A stretch of 64,000 nt of DNA from Eutypa lata (Eukaryota > Ascomycota > Sordariomycetes > Xylariales > Diatrypaceae). The position numbers and the translations under genes are program-made. The notes beneath the pieces were generated by a model. It worked only from the letters and a program-made list of their open reading frames with translations, did not search any database and was not told the origin of the DNA. Position 1 is the first letter of the stretch; each line of letters opens with the position of its first letter. The stretch is from the NCBI GenBank assembly GCA_022661535.1, contig JAKULF010000017.1, positions 310,001-374,000 of the forward strand. Reading direction: 5' to 3'. Below, piece after piece: positions 34,257-46,778 of the stretch.

Positions 34257-35870
34257 GTCGATCTCATATAAATGGGTGAAGGATTACGAAGGCATTATAT
34301 TCACAGGGATGAGGATGCAGCGAGGTCTTAGAACGTAATATAAGCAACAAGCCCGTCAGATTACGTACGGCACTAATTATCTAACAAAATGTCCAATTGG
34401 AGGTAATACTCCTGCTCTCATACAGTGGTCTGCTCAAAGAGGCTATTAAGATGATCAATGCAACGCTGCATAACCCCTTACCATCCCGCCAGCTATCCCG
34501 AACCCTACCGAATTTGTAAGTATCGATTTTACAGAGTATAGCCAGCTGAATAAATCCGAGACCGAACTTACATCCGCATTGGTATCCCACTCCCGGCCGC
34601 TATAACATGGGGCTAGTTGAATACAGTTGCGATACTTACATTGGTTTTCAGCATATCCCACCCTTAGCCGGTGGGAGCCGCTTCACGGCCGGTAAGGCAT
34701 AACCGGGGTCCAACACATTTGGAGGCTGACAGAAAAGTCTACCGGCGAGTATACAGGGGGTCATACGTCATAACGACGCGGGGCCTTGGGTAATCATATG
34801 TCTTAAGGGTTGTAGTTAATAAAGACCAGAGTTTTGAGAACTGCTCTATCGTGCACGGTTTCTAAAGCCTGTGGTCATGTATCTCGAAAATGCCACCATC
34901 TTTGTCCTAGTAGAACCTGTTAAGAAGTCGAAGTCTCGCCTAAGACTCACTCGTACTCCTTACTTCGGTCCCGACGATTATTCCACATGCGGTTCTAGTT
35001 AGTCGTTGTGACGCCCGATACCACGCACTCGTAGGTTTCTTTTGGCGGAGGATGAATGCCGCGCGGAACGTTTACAGCATTAGATACTTGGATAAGAACG
35101 TTATAGAAGCGTCCAAGACAGCAGTCTTTGAACACAACCTCAACAAGAATTAAATCATTGACGTCTTTGGTAGATGGTATAATTTCGGATTTTCTGTGTC
35201 CCTATCGATTCGTTTATAATGTCGTTTTCAACGCCTCTTTTAATCTTGTGAAATCTATGATAAATCCATTGAAGTACAAAATTATCGTGCATGATCTTTA
35301 TGTGTAGCACTTGGCGCTCAGTTTGGAACCTTGAACACTTACACGTTACTGACGCTAAAGCTACACGGAGTGATTGGGACTTGCTACGTTTCAGTACTAC
35401 ATAATACCACCAACGTATGTAGACGGCGGGGTATCGTACCAAGGAACGAAAGGTTGTTTCAAAATATCTAATTGGCCTATGCCGTGTTAACGTGAGATAC
35501 GGCCCATAAACAACGATCTGTCGTAGCTGCCAGCATTCACTGGTTTCACAGGATGTGATATTCACCACTGGCCGCAGTTAAGTTATGAGTTATTGTAGAT
35601 ATCGGTCCTCTGTTGAACTCCGAGTGCAGTTTGTTCCCGGTAGTGATTGTCGGTGTCAATGCATGCCTCATACGGTACCAACTTCTTAACTATTCATGAG
35701 AACAGTGGTGTTAAGAGGCTGTGAAACTAAGTTATTCTATCATTTACTAATAATAGTCCCGCCCTATAGATCACCCACACTAGCTTCCATTGAAACCAAC
35801 ATATCATATCATGTTCAGTACCTAGTCCCCCCTTGCCCCTCCCTCTTGGTTATAATACCACCAAAACCAC
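34257..35870. other. 1.6-kb gene-poor stretch
   Basis: A 137-aa minus-strand ORF at 35155-35568 has no recognisable features and is not called. No repeats seen. Confidence 0.4.
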
Positions 35871-37636
35871 CTATATACCAAAAGGACACCCACCTCTACC
35901 AGACTTCATCAGCTCCTCAACATTAGCCTGCATCTCCTCCTTACCTAGATTCATCCTATTCCGGGGCCCGGCATCCTCGAACGAATAACCCTGGGGCATG
36001 AACTCCTCCGGATCATCGCCGGGCACCTTACCACCCGCCAGCCAAAACGCCCAGGCTATGGGTCCCCAGCGGTTCCAGAGCGTGGGCTTGATGTAGAACG
36101 GGAAGTTACCGTACGAGGTATTCAGGTGCATGCGTCCCGTATCTGGGTCGACTTCCTCTTTCAGGAAGGCTACCTCGATGATACGCGGTAAGCAGAGGTA
36201 CTTGAGAACGAAGCGACGGAAGTTAAGCGCCATGAACACGGCAAGCGCTGCGGTGATTCCGGGCTCGGGGAGCCTTTATGTCGAAGTTAGTACCAGGCCA
36301 AACGAACGGCGGGGGAGGGGGGGCTTAAACTTGTATTCGCACATGATTGGGTTGAAGGGGTAAAGGCGTAAGGGGAGGGACATAAGACTTACATAAAAGC
36401 CTCCCTCGCTCTATCATTAAGAAGCACATAAACGCCGTCCTCCGCAAAGCCCTTCGCAAACCAAGGAACCCAATACGTAATCATAGGGATGAGGGCCCTA
36501 GCAGGTTTCGCACAAACGGTACTGGGCTTCATATGGTGGACCTCGTAGTCCCTGGCCCAGGCGGCGATATCGTCGAAGAAATCCAGGCCATCGCGCCACC
36601 CCGCATCCGCTCGCTTCAGGCTCCCCTCGTAGCGGATGCCCATGGCGTCGCCGACGGCCTTCCAGAAGACGCCGTAGGCGCACCGCTCCATGTCGTTGAA
36701 GGCCCGCCACTCGTACAGGCGCGCGAACCGCGCCGGCTCCGTCACGAACACCGACAGCGTGTACAGCAGGTCGCCGTTGCTGATGTGCCCGCTGCGCTGG
36801 TACCCCGCGTGCAGGTAGTTCATGCGGGCCAGGGCGCGGAGGGCGCGCGGCGACGAGGGCGGGTGGCCTAGGAACTCGCCGATTAGGAGGGCGGTATCTT
36901 CGTATCTGTTGTTGTGAGGTTAGGTTGTGTTAGGTTACATATGGAATGAGTATCGGTGTAAGGAGCACGTAAGAATGTAGACTTAGTAGTGCGACTTACC
37001 TCTTCCGACTTTGTATAGGGTCTGTTAGGTTCCTGGTGGCAAGAAGTAGCTTGGCGATGCTCTCGACGCCGTATGTCTGTGTTGTACGATACCATGGTCA
37101 GTTGGATAAAGTACTAGAAATCAAGAACGCACTCAGAAGCGAAATGCATATGACAATGACCCCTTTTAACCACCTATGCTCCCGGGTTGACATCCCCTCC
37201 TCCTTTTTGCACTAACATCTCAGGCCCCTTATTCTAAACCCCCAAAAGTGCAAAGTTGAAAAAGAAAAAGCGAATTGATTGATTAATCGATCGATTCATG
37301 GCATACCTTAAACAGAGCAAACTGCAGACTAACGACATGAAACTGTGGGATCTCATAGCCGGCAATGTACGCAATGATCTTCTGGGCCTCGTCATTGGTC
37401 ATGCAGGCGAGCGCGGCACGACTCTTTTCATCGACCGCCGCGGTCGGGTACCCGAAAGCCCGACCCATGGCGTGCTCGCGGCGGTACCGCAGCGCGCGAC
37501 AGAGCGTGATATAGGCTATTAGGGCTGGTAAGAGGAGCGAAGTCCACGACCATGATGTTTGTTCTCCTGAAAGGTGAGAGAGGAGGGTCGATGGCCAGGG
37601 CCATGGGGAGTGCGTTGGACGGGCCGTGTTGTTCAT
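35871..37636 (-). CDS. MpaB-like ER-bound oxygenase (DUF2236/latex-clearing-protein family)
   Basis: Four exons (37636-37307, 37076-37000, 36905-36393, 36273-35871) join to 440 aa. An N-terminal transmembrane segment (SLLLPALIAYITLCRAL) anchors it at the ER. The core contains the helical heme-binding pattern of the family: LHAGYQRSGHISNGDLLYTLSVF, then FNDMERCAYGVFWKAVGDAMGI, and EVHHMKPS. The C-terminus contains a long helical region (AVFMALNFRRFVLKYLCLP). MpaB in mycophenolic acid biosynthesis cleaves an isoprenoid side chain; many paralogues in ascomycetes lie outside clusters, and no prenyltransferase or PKS is adjacent here, so the substrate is unknown. Exon 2 is only 77 nt; all three junctions preserve frame. 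Confidence 0.85.
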
Positions 37637-39302
37637 GATGGCTTCTTCTTCTTTTTTTTGTGGTCTACCTTATAAAGTATGAAGATTGTGAGAGGATAGT
37701 TAGATTAAGTAGCCAGCCTCGTCTTACTATTTACACCGCGTTGAGTCCAGCTTGATGTATCAAAGATATGGAAGGATCATACACAAAGGTTTCCCTCTCA
37801 CAATCGAGAGACTTTATAGAACGGCCAGGAGTAGACAGTGAAGCCTGTCTACTTGGCGGAGGCTTCGTCGTACGCGGCTGCTTATGAACAATACCTAGGC
37901 AAGTAGGTGAGGACGGTATGCGCACGTGATAGAAGGCTGTGATTTCGAGGTGAGAAGCAAGGGTATTGTGAAACGTCAACTGTAGAAATATCAGTCAAAT
38001 GAATCTGAGTTGGAAATGTCTTAGGCTTAGTACTAGCATGTCGGGGCTTGCATGCTTGCTTACTTACACACTACAATCAATAGTTACGCATTTACATGCA
38101 TTGTAGGCCAACTATAGTCAACTTAGCGAAACAAGAAAACATAAGGCCCCAAGAGAAAATATTTAAGATAATCCCTCTCTACACTACCTATAGTAGTGAC
38201 CCTATCTACCTACTTATGTAGGTAGTCTCCGCCCCCAAGTTACCTAGGTAGTGGAAGACAGCTTATATATCAACCAATCAGCCGGTATTTATACCTAATA
38301 CGTAGCGATCTAGACCCGTCGGAGTCCCGGGGAGTTGATGTAATCAATCCCGGGAAAGTAATCAGGTAATAGACACGCAAGAGTTGCGGAGTTCAGTAGA
38401 TGTTGCGGGGCTACTTATTAACCAGCTGGCTATATAGGTTATGAGAGACTTTATTTAGAGCTATCTATTTGTTATGTACCATGCTAGCTATGTTTCATGT
38501 TCATTGCTGTACTGGACGTTCGAGATATTTAAAAAAGATGTCGCGTTAAAAAGCGTAAGCAATTGCTACTTATTACATACCTAGGTACCGTAGCTACCTA
38601 TGTAGGTAGTCAGTCACAGGTGCTTGCTTGCGTAAGACCATGACCATTCCCACGGTGTAGGGCTGCATGTGCTGCTAACCACCCACTCTCTAAATGCTGT
38701 ACCTAACCGTGCCTCGGTAATATGGTCGTAGGATACATATACGACCATCGAACTTCAACTATTGGCAGTATCATCAGTACTGGTTGGTGTAGTTATATAT
38801 TGGAGAGCCACTGAGTTGTTCACGCCGATCGATTTCTCCAAAGTGTGAACAACCCCTGATGGCTTGAAGCCCCGCAATCGACTTGTGACGATCAATACCT
38901 ATAGGTATCTACATATGTACCTACCTACCTACCCGGCATTGAGGTTCCTGCATACCTAACTACATAGCCCTAAACAAAGGGGATTGCATGGTATGTAAAG
39001 CTGTCGTGAGATTATTTTGACGCAACGTAGAAAATAGATTGGATAGCATGGGATTAAGGTGCTGATAGTGGGTATCACGTAAACTAGACACGTGCAGATC
39101 CAACAGTCAGGAGGTACGGGCAATGCATTGGTTATATATATAGAAATGGCATTATTCATTCTATAAATCAAAAAGGTAATCTTTCAACAAGGTCATCATT
39201 TACGAATACCTAAGACGGACGTACATCCATCCGTATTCTCACAAGCTGGGCAAGTAGCTGTCAAATCAAGCATTATGTAACCTACCCCCCCTTTCCTGCT
39301 AA
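37637..39302. repeat. intergenic region rich in TACCTA/TAGGTA palindromes
   Basis: Perfect short inverted repeats include CTACCTAC/GTAGGTAG at 38206-38225, TACCTAGGTA at 38241-38250 and about 38578-38587, and CTACCTATGTAGGTAG at about 38594-38609. No ORF is convincing. These look like dispersed palindromic motifs rather than one element. Confidence 0.5.
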
Positions 39303-41014
39303 TTACAACGCCTTCTGCTCTAACTCCTTCTCCTTCTGTTCCTTCGCCTCCGTCCTCCTCTTCTTCCACGCCTTCAGCTCATTCAGCAAGCCCATAACGA
39401 GCGGGACGCCCACGGGGCCCAGCAGAGGCAGGTAAACGGCGACCTTGTGCTCGTCGGGGAAGTACAGCTGGCCCACCATGCTCTTCTCGAAGAAAGCGCG
39501 CTCGGCCTCCATCTCCGCGACCTGCGCGTGCTCGAGAGCTGCGCCCTCCGTATTATCACCGTAGCTCGAGGAGCTGGAGCTGGAGCTGGAGCACGCGAGC
39601 GAGAGGTGCTGCAGGGACTTGGCCACGCCGTCGGCGACCTGCGACGGGATCGAGATGCTGGGGAGGGCGGAGGAGAGGCGGGCCAGGGACCCGAGGGACG
39701 ACGACGCCCGCAGCACGAGGTCCGCCGTCCGGATGCGCGTTAGCGCCGATAGCCGCATCGGGAGGGACCCGGACTGCGGGGTCCCGAGGAGCGAGAGCAG
39801 GTGCGACGTGAACGTGATGAGGGGCTGTTTCAGGGCCTCGGTCCCGACGACGGCGGGGTCCTTGGATTTGGGGGATGGCGGCGAGAGGAGGTAGACGGAG
39901 CCCCACTGCGGGATCAGCCAGGACTGGGACGTCTCGACTACTTCTTCAGAACCGAGTCCGATGGTTTGGTTGCCGATGTATACTATGAAATTTATGGTGG
40001 GCGCGCCTCCTATCGAGGGCGAGAGGGGCCATTCGGCGGCGTTGATGAAGGAGGACAGGTCGTCTTTGGAGAGTACCTGGGATTGCACCCCGGGACTAGC
40101 GTATAATTGGACCTGGGTGTCGATGGTGAAGTTGTGTATGGGCTTGAGCATGTCGAGTATCGGTCGCATGTATTCGTCGATCGCCGACTCGATATCCCAG
40201 GTCTGGGGCGTGGGTCCGTCGGTGAAGAGCGAGAAGGTCAAGTGGTAGGTCCTGGAGTATTTCAACGACCGCGTCATGCGCTTCGATAGCGACTCCGTCA
40301 CCTGCTGCGAAGTACCCCGGGGTCTCTGTTCGGCGGGGATGGAAGAGGTCGAGAGCAGGTACGACACGATGGCCCGCTCCTCGGCAAACGCGAAGCGTAG
40401 TTCGGCGGCGACGTAGGCGGCGATGCTCGAGGGCGTCGAGTTCGCGGGATACGTGATCTCGAGGGTGGGAGAGTGTGGGTGTAACGAAGATGCGGTGTAT
40501 TCACCCGGGCTAAGTTGGACGGTGAGAGCAACATTCGAGTTAGGCTTTGTAAGAATGGCTTTGGTCGCGTCGTTATTATTAGAGGCCGGCTTCGGCAATT
40601 GAATTTCAAGATGGTGCAGCGGGAAGTCGCTCTGTTCATCTAAAGCTTGTTGGGTTAGTTGTAACAATGTCTGAGCTTCCTGCCCTTGTAGGTGAGGTGC
40701 GTCTAGAGTAATTCGAAGAGGGAAGACCGGTTGGCATGCCTAATTCTACGTGTGAGTCTTAAACCTCTAATATGAAGCTACATGGAAAATAATGGTGCTA
40801 TATACCTTCCCGTCAGCCCAGCTCATCATCTCGCTCAGGGGCAGATTCGCCCGGTATATGCTCGTGGTTTTCCACCATATTGGCAAGCCGAGGAATATGA
40901 CAATAGCCCAGAAGGACAGAATGACCAGTGATCGTCTATGGATATCGGCGGGCTTCTCAGGGGGTGGTTGCTTCGGCTTGGTGATGCTGACGGTGGGTTC
41001 GGGTTCAGCTATGT

Positions 41015-41054
<40 letters not shown>

Positions 41055-41120
41055 CAAGGTGTCCTCTTCCCTTCTTCTTCTTCTCGTACTATCGCCATTC
41101 TCGGGAATGTTGCTAGACAT
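39303..41120 (-). CDS. GPI17: GPI transamidase complex subunit PIG-S
   Basis: Exons 41120-40806 and 40739-39303 (intron 66 nt, phase 0) encode 583 aa. An N-terminal transmembrane helix (SLVILSFWAIVIFLGLPIWWKTT) is followed by the family motif TSIYRANLPLSEM, a large lumenal domain, and a C-terminal transmembrane helix (VAVYLPLLGPVGVPLVMGLL) with a charged cytosolic tail. PIG-S is part of the ER complex that attaches GPI anchors to proteins. Topology and length match the family. The N-terminus carries a polythreonine run of about thirteen residues encoded by an ACA repeat, absent from most homologues, probably a polymorphic microsatellite. A core eukaryotic gene. Confidence 0.93.
41015..41054. 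repeat. GTT/AAC trinucleotide microsatellite in PIG-S
   Basis: About thirteen tandem GTT units on the plus strand, read as ACA/ACN threonine codons in the PIG-S N-terminus. Confidence 0.85.
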
Positions 41121-43808
41121 GGCTATCTGAGGCTACCTGTTCGTGTGGGAACTCGGCAACATTGTTTACTATATCACAATTGCCGTCGCTTGTGACGTAG
41201 TACATAAGTTCAGGTTGTCGTGAGCAAGTATTTGCTGAGCTGGACCAGGGCTGCAGGGGTTATTCGCGAAATGACAGTTTACATAAAATCCGTATAGTTG
41301 ACTAGTTACACACGTATGGTTATTGATGTAGTTAAACAGAATAAGCCCTGTTATGGGAGCTTGTATGTATGTATTGCACACACGGCTGTTCCTTGCTCTC
41401 ACTAACCCGATGCTAGAGCTTTAATGTTGCCCTGGAAGTGGGGGTCAAACGCTAACATTAGCGGGCTGGCAACGCCCTACCGTACTAAGTATGCAAATCG
41501 GCTTTATCCCCACGTGGTGATAGACATGCATAGCAGCAAGGTGAGAAGGACCTTGATGGAGTTCCGAAGTCAGGCGATCCTTGACTTCGGTGTGCTATTC
41601 TATTCTAACTATTTCATTTCATTTTCCCATCAGCTCGTCACACTCCCGCTTCGCCTCGAATATTCTTTGAGGAACCACCCTACCCAAAGCGGAATTTTCA
41701 GCCTACTGCTACACGAGGCTGTTGCTTTCTATGGCTGACCTTTCCGGGACCTGATGGTTTAAGGTGATGAGTGAGATTGATACCTACTTACCTAGGTACT
41801 TATTAGGTAGAATAGAATGTCTTGAGAGGATACAAACATGGGATACCCCCTCGAAGTTTGTTCCATTGACAACATACCCATCTAGAAGGCTACAGATTGC
41901 ATTGCGTGCGTAGTTATACACATCCGATCTGACTACCCACATAGCTAGTTAGTACCTGCATTCACACATACTACGCCGTACCTAAAATACATGCATACCT
42001 ATTTAACCCGGCATACAATCAAGCAAATGAACACACACTCCTTGTTTTGGGAAGCGAAAAGAGAGGAGAGACGACTGACTGACCGTCACTCACCGCCTCT
42101 ACACTCTACATATTGTAATATTTATTTGCCTTATACCAGAATACCAGATTGCCGGGCATCAATCAATCAGCTCATTCTCTTAAGTCGGCCAGTCAGCGCA
42201 TGATGCTTGACGATACCTCATATATATAAGCGCAGCCTATCGCCTATTGGTGTTGCACTTGTCACTGGCCACGCAGCCTCCATTGCATTCGTCACACTCG
42301 ACAACTCTCCTGACCGACGGCACACGCCGGATCTTAAAAAAAAAAAAAAAATCTTGCCGGCTAGACTTAACCATCTCTACTACTAGCGGATCTTAGAGCC
42401 TCATGATGCTCCAGCTTAAGAAAACAAAAGGCATTCAGCGTATTAACATACCCAGCTATGAGAGGTCCATGATACTAGATTTATTAACTCGGTACATATG
42501 AAGGTACTGCGTACCTAGTTATTATTATCATACCGTCACATTCTAGCGAACCCATGCCACCGGGACTTCTTAGAACAACTTTCTGCCATCATACCTACCT
42601 AGCTGGCACTACTACGTAGTAATTAATCGTCTTCCGATGCCAGCAACACGGGTTGACCGCATACTGAAATCCCAAGAAACCAATCAAATACCATCCCCAT
42701 ATATCGTAGCGAGACGACCACCGCCCACTACCACATCATCTCATCTCTTACATACATACAGATTTAGTACCTACTTACCTAGTCACCTATCAATTTCCCC
42801 CCGTAGTTGGTTACTTTTCCTACCATCATTTTATAGTTACCTAGCATGCATATCAGTTCTCCCAAGCATGGAAAAGAAAGAGCCGAGGCACGTATCCGAG
42901 CATGGCTATTAAAATAAAAAAACAGCTGAGCATCCATCCAATCCCGTCCGTCCCATGCAGTTTTTGTATGACATGAACATTGCGGTGCGGCTTTAGTTGC
43001 CTATATTAGGTTTTTCCCTTTGGAGGGGTCGGTCCGCACCAGGCGACTAACCAGTAAAATGTCCTCATCCGAACTGCACGAGCCGCCCCGGGGCCAATCA
43101 AGTCGTGGGCCACTTGCCAAGATTGGTCAAGATCCCTTTTCAAAACTAAATACATAGTAGTGCTCTAATGTAGTATAGTACTCCAAAAAAAAAAAAGCTT
43201 TCTATACCTGATATGATATGGGCTGATTGGCCCATGACTCCGCTTGCAGCGCAGAGAGCTCCTTTCGATCTCGTTCACGTCCTCCTCTTGCGAATTCGCA
43301 TTTGCGCTTTTATTAAATTAGTTTGGTTTGGTTAGTTTAATACCTGCTGGGGCAATCTACCATTGTCTTTCGATTCTCTTATCTCACTACTTAGTTAGTT
43401 CATTATGTATATATTTAATTTTCCTAGATACACTATCTCACTCGTTCATCTTACCTAGGTAGGTTGAGAACGTGATTCCTATTGTCTGGCAGTGTTTGAA
43501 ACAGAAGCGGATATGGCTTGACATTGGCTAATGACCGCCTATAGTAGACTACCTATTATGTATGCACTAGTTAGATAATCCCTTGTTACCGACCTAGGCC
43601 TTTCATGTCCATCTTATATCCATCTCATCTCGTCGTCTCGTCTCATAGTTCCCGTTTTATACCATCTCATCGTTATCTTATCTTCCATACAATTCATGGT
43701 TGAGGGAGGCATCTGCTATATAAATCTCTCTAACTATCAACCCTCCACTTACCTTCCTAGCTTGCGTGGCATCTTTTTTGGAAACACATAGCTAGCCCCC
43801 ATAATAAC
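41121..43808. other. 2.7-kb intergenic region
   Basis: Between divergent PIG-S and the acyl-CoA synthetase gene. It contains A-runs near 42336-42350 and 43185-43196, TACCTAGGTA-type palindromes near 41788-41800 and 43451-43462, and pyrimidine-rich CTCATCT tracts near 43617-43690 upstream of the synthetase. No ORF is supported. Confidence 0.5.
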
Positions 43809-45917
43809 ATGCCCGGTAAGCCTCCCTATCACCCGTATCGTGTTTTAAACCTCTAGCTAGACCTTTAAAAAAGACTAAACACTCCACGGATTCACACTGC
43901 ATTGTTCATCACTGACATCCACCACTACCGCGAACAGTCCCGCTAGCTATCTCAGTACCCGCTGCGGTAGCCGCATTATCCTACATCGATGCCAAAACCG
44001 GCTTCTGGTATGACCGGAAGCTGATACGGGGCGGCATCCGGGCGCTCTTCAAGACCAACTATCGACAATGGAAAGACCGGGTGAACTGCTTCTACCGGCT
44101 GGAGCAGCTAGCGCAAGACAGGTCCTCCGCCCACCGGCCGTTTCTTCTCCACAACGAGAGGACATGGACGTACGTGCAGGCCCACGAGATGGCGCTCCGA
44201 TACGGGACTTACCTGAAGGAGACTCTCGGGGTGAAGCGCAGAGATATCGTCGCCATCAACTTGCAGAATTCGGACCACTTCGTCCTGGTCGTGTTTGGGC
44301 TGTGGTCCATCGGCGCAAAGCCCGCCTTCATCAACTACAACTTGACAGGGGACGCGCTGGCCCATTGCGTGAATGTGGCCAAGGCGGTACTCATGCTAGT
44401 TGACCCGGAAGTCGTGAAGAATGTAGATGATAGCGTTCGGGCCAAACTCGGGGGCCTCCGTATCGAGCTCTTCAGCCCCGAGCTAATACACCAGGTAGAA
44501 GCCACGGAGCCAACTCGAGCGCCGGACTCTTGCCGTATAGGTGAGATTGGCAGGGACATGGCCATTCTGATATACACATCCGGGACGACGGGCCTGCCAA
44601 AAGCCGCTATTATTTCATGGGGCAAGTTGATGCTTGCTGGAAACTTTGTTACAGGTTGGCTTGATACGAAGCCAACCGATATCTTCTATACGGTAAGTTC
44701 TTCTCCGTAAGACCATATAACTAACATAGCTCACCTACATACTAACGCGACGGAAAAACCAGTGCATGCCGCTGTACCACAGCTCTGCCACAACAATGGG
44801 TCTAGGCCAATGCCTCGAAGCGGGCTGCACCTTCGCGATCGGGAAGAAGTTCTCCACGAAAACATTCTGGAAGGAGGCGCGCGCGTACAACGCCACGGCG
44901 ATCCAATACGTCGGGGAGACGTGCCGGTACCTGCTCGCGGCCCCACCGCAGATCGATCAGGAAACGCACGAGAACCTCGACAAGCAGCACCGGATCCGGC
45001 TGGCGTTCGGGAACGGGCTGCGGCCGGACGTGTGGGAGAAGTTCCGGGACCGGTTCGGGATCGAGCGGATCGCGGAGTTCTACGGGGCGACGGAGGGGCC
45101 CCTCGCCACCTGGAACCTGACGCACAACGAGTGGGCGAGCGGGGCCATCGGCCGCAACGGCTGGGTCTACGGCCTCGCGATGCGCCATAAGATGGCGGTC
45201 GTGGCCGTGGACCCGGACGAGCCAGACCAAGGGCCGCTCCGGGACGCGAAGACCGGGCTGTGCTCCCAGGTGCGCCGCGGCGACGTCGGCGAGCTGCTGT
45301 TCGCGCTGCCGGGCGGCGACGTGGCGCGCGAGTTCCAGGGCTACTACAACAACGCCTCCGCGACGGCGGGCAAGATCGCGCGCGACGTGTTCCGGAAGGG
45401 CGACGCGTACTTCCGGTCCGGCGACCTCGTCAGCTGGGACGCCGAGGGCCGCATGTACTTCCACGACCGCGTCGGCGACACGTTCCGCTGGAAGAGCGAG
45501 AACGTCGCCACGACCGAGGTGGCGCAGGCGCTGGGGAGCCACGACCGCATCCAGGAGGCCAACGTCTACGGGGTCCAGCTGCCGCATCATGACGGGCGCG
45601 CGGGCGCCGTGGCGGTCGTGTTGCGTGGTGGGGGATTATTGGAGGGGGGCCTTGATGAGAAGTTGCTGAGGTCGCTGGCGGAGCATGCGAAGGCGAGGTT
45701 GCCGAAGTACGCCGTCCCGATTTTCGTGAGGGTTAGTGAGGATCTGGGCCATGCCGTTACCGGTACGAATAAGCAGCAGAAACACCATTTGAGGACTGAG
45801 GGGGTGGACCCGGCTAAGATTGGTGGCGATCAGCTCTTTTGGCTTCAGGAGGGGACGTATGTTCCTTTTGGGCTGAAGGAGTGGGAGAGGTTGAATGCCG
45901 GGAGGGTTAAGTTGTGA
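43809..45917 (+). CDS. FAT1: very long-chain fatty acid transport protein / acyl-CoA synthetase (FAT1/FATP type)
   Basis: Three exons: a 7-nt first exon (43809-43815), 43956-44692 and 44763-45917, total 632 aa. The tiny first exon (ATGCCCG) is needed because no ATG precedes the conserved N-terminal segment in exon 2; the first intron is 140 nt. The AMP-binding P-loop ILIYTSGTTGLPKAA, the ATP/adenine motif IAEFYGATEGP, and the FATP/VLACS motif YFRSGDLVSWDAEGRMYFHDRVGDTFRWKSEN-like block (in pieces) identify the family. It activates very long-chain fatty acids to CoA esters at ER, peroxisome or plasma membrane. The C-terminus ends VKL, which is not a canonical peroxisomal SKL but is close to PTS1-like tripeptides. 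Usual family length is 620-670 aa. Confidence 0.92.
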
Positions 45918-46778
45918 GTGAGTGAGCGAGCCGCGTGGGATGATCATTTGGCTGAGTGGTGTTTTGTTGGATATTTATTACCTAGACTACTACATACCTA
46001 CCTACATATAGAAAGAAGGTGGGAGGAAGCATGTGAGGCGGTAGCGGCTTTTGGTTTTAACGTTACTTGCATGACATCCAGCAAGGAGTTGTAGGCATAT
46101 CCCAGGTTGATTTCTTGACCTAGGAACCCAGTTCATTGTTACTACTTATAGTCTGATGTTAAAGAGTATATAAGAATTATAGAATATATTTACCCATACT
46201 ACCTTTGCTTATGTATACCTACTAACTTCAGTGGGTTGCTGTATAAGAACTTGGTATAACTAGGGACTACAAACCTTACTTAACAACAGCCTATGTAGTT
46301 AGTTTGAAGCTTGATAGTGAATCTATGATATTATATATGTAACGATATTAAATGGGGTTCATAAAATGGCAAATAAATCTCTACCATGCAAAACTTCAAC
46401 ATATGAAGCTGTATAACAATTTCCGAAATAGTTCACCTTGGTAAATTCTCTGATTAGTAAATGCCAACCCCTTACTTGTATGTTGGTTAGTTGTACTTAC
46501 CCCACTATCCGCTGGAATGTTTCTAGAACGTCACACAAAAGACCCCGCCCCCGCCATTAAGGTTAGAAAGAGATCCCAAAAAATTCAGTTACACCTGCCC
46601 CTCTGCCCCTCCATCAATTACCCTTAACCCTTCATATGTAACTTCGTTCAGCCATTAGACAATTCTAGTTCGCTTCTTCTATTCATATTTCTTGAACTCC
46701 TAGATAGTTGATAGTTGATAATTTTGGTACCATTCCCTTGTATCCTCATTCGTTGCCATCCTCCCAAAACCCTAAGCG
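45918..46778. other. intergenic stretch
   Basis: AT-rich, with ACCTACCTACAT motifs near 45990-46010. Carries the promoter of DPH2. Confidence 0.4.

Noticed and set aside
44802..45590. Minus-strand ORF of 262 aa.
   Set aside because: Antisense of the FAT1 exon, typical high-GC shadow.
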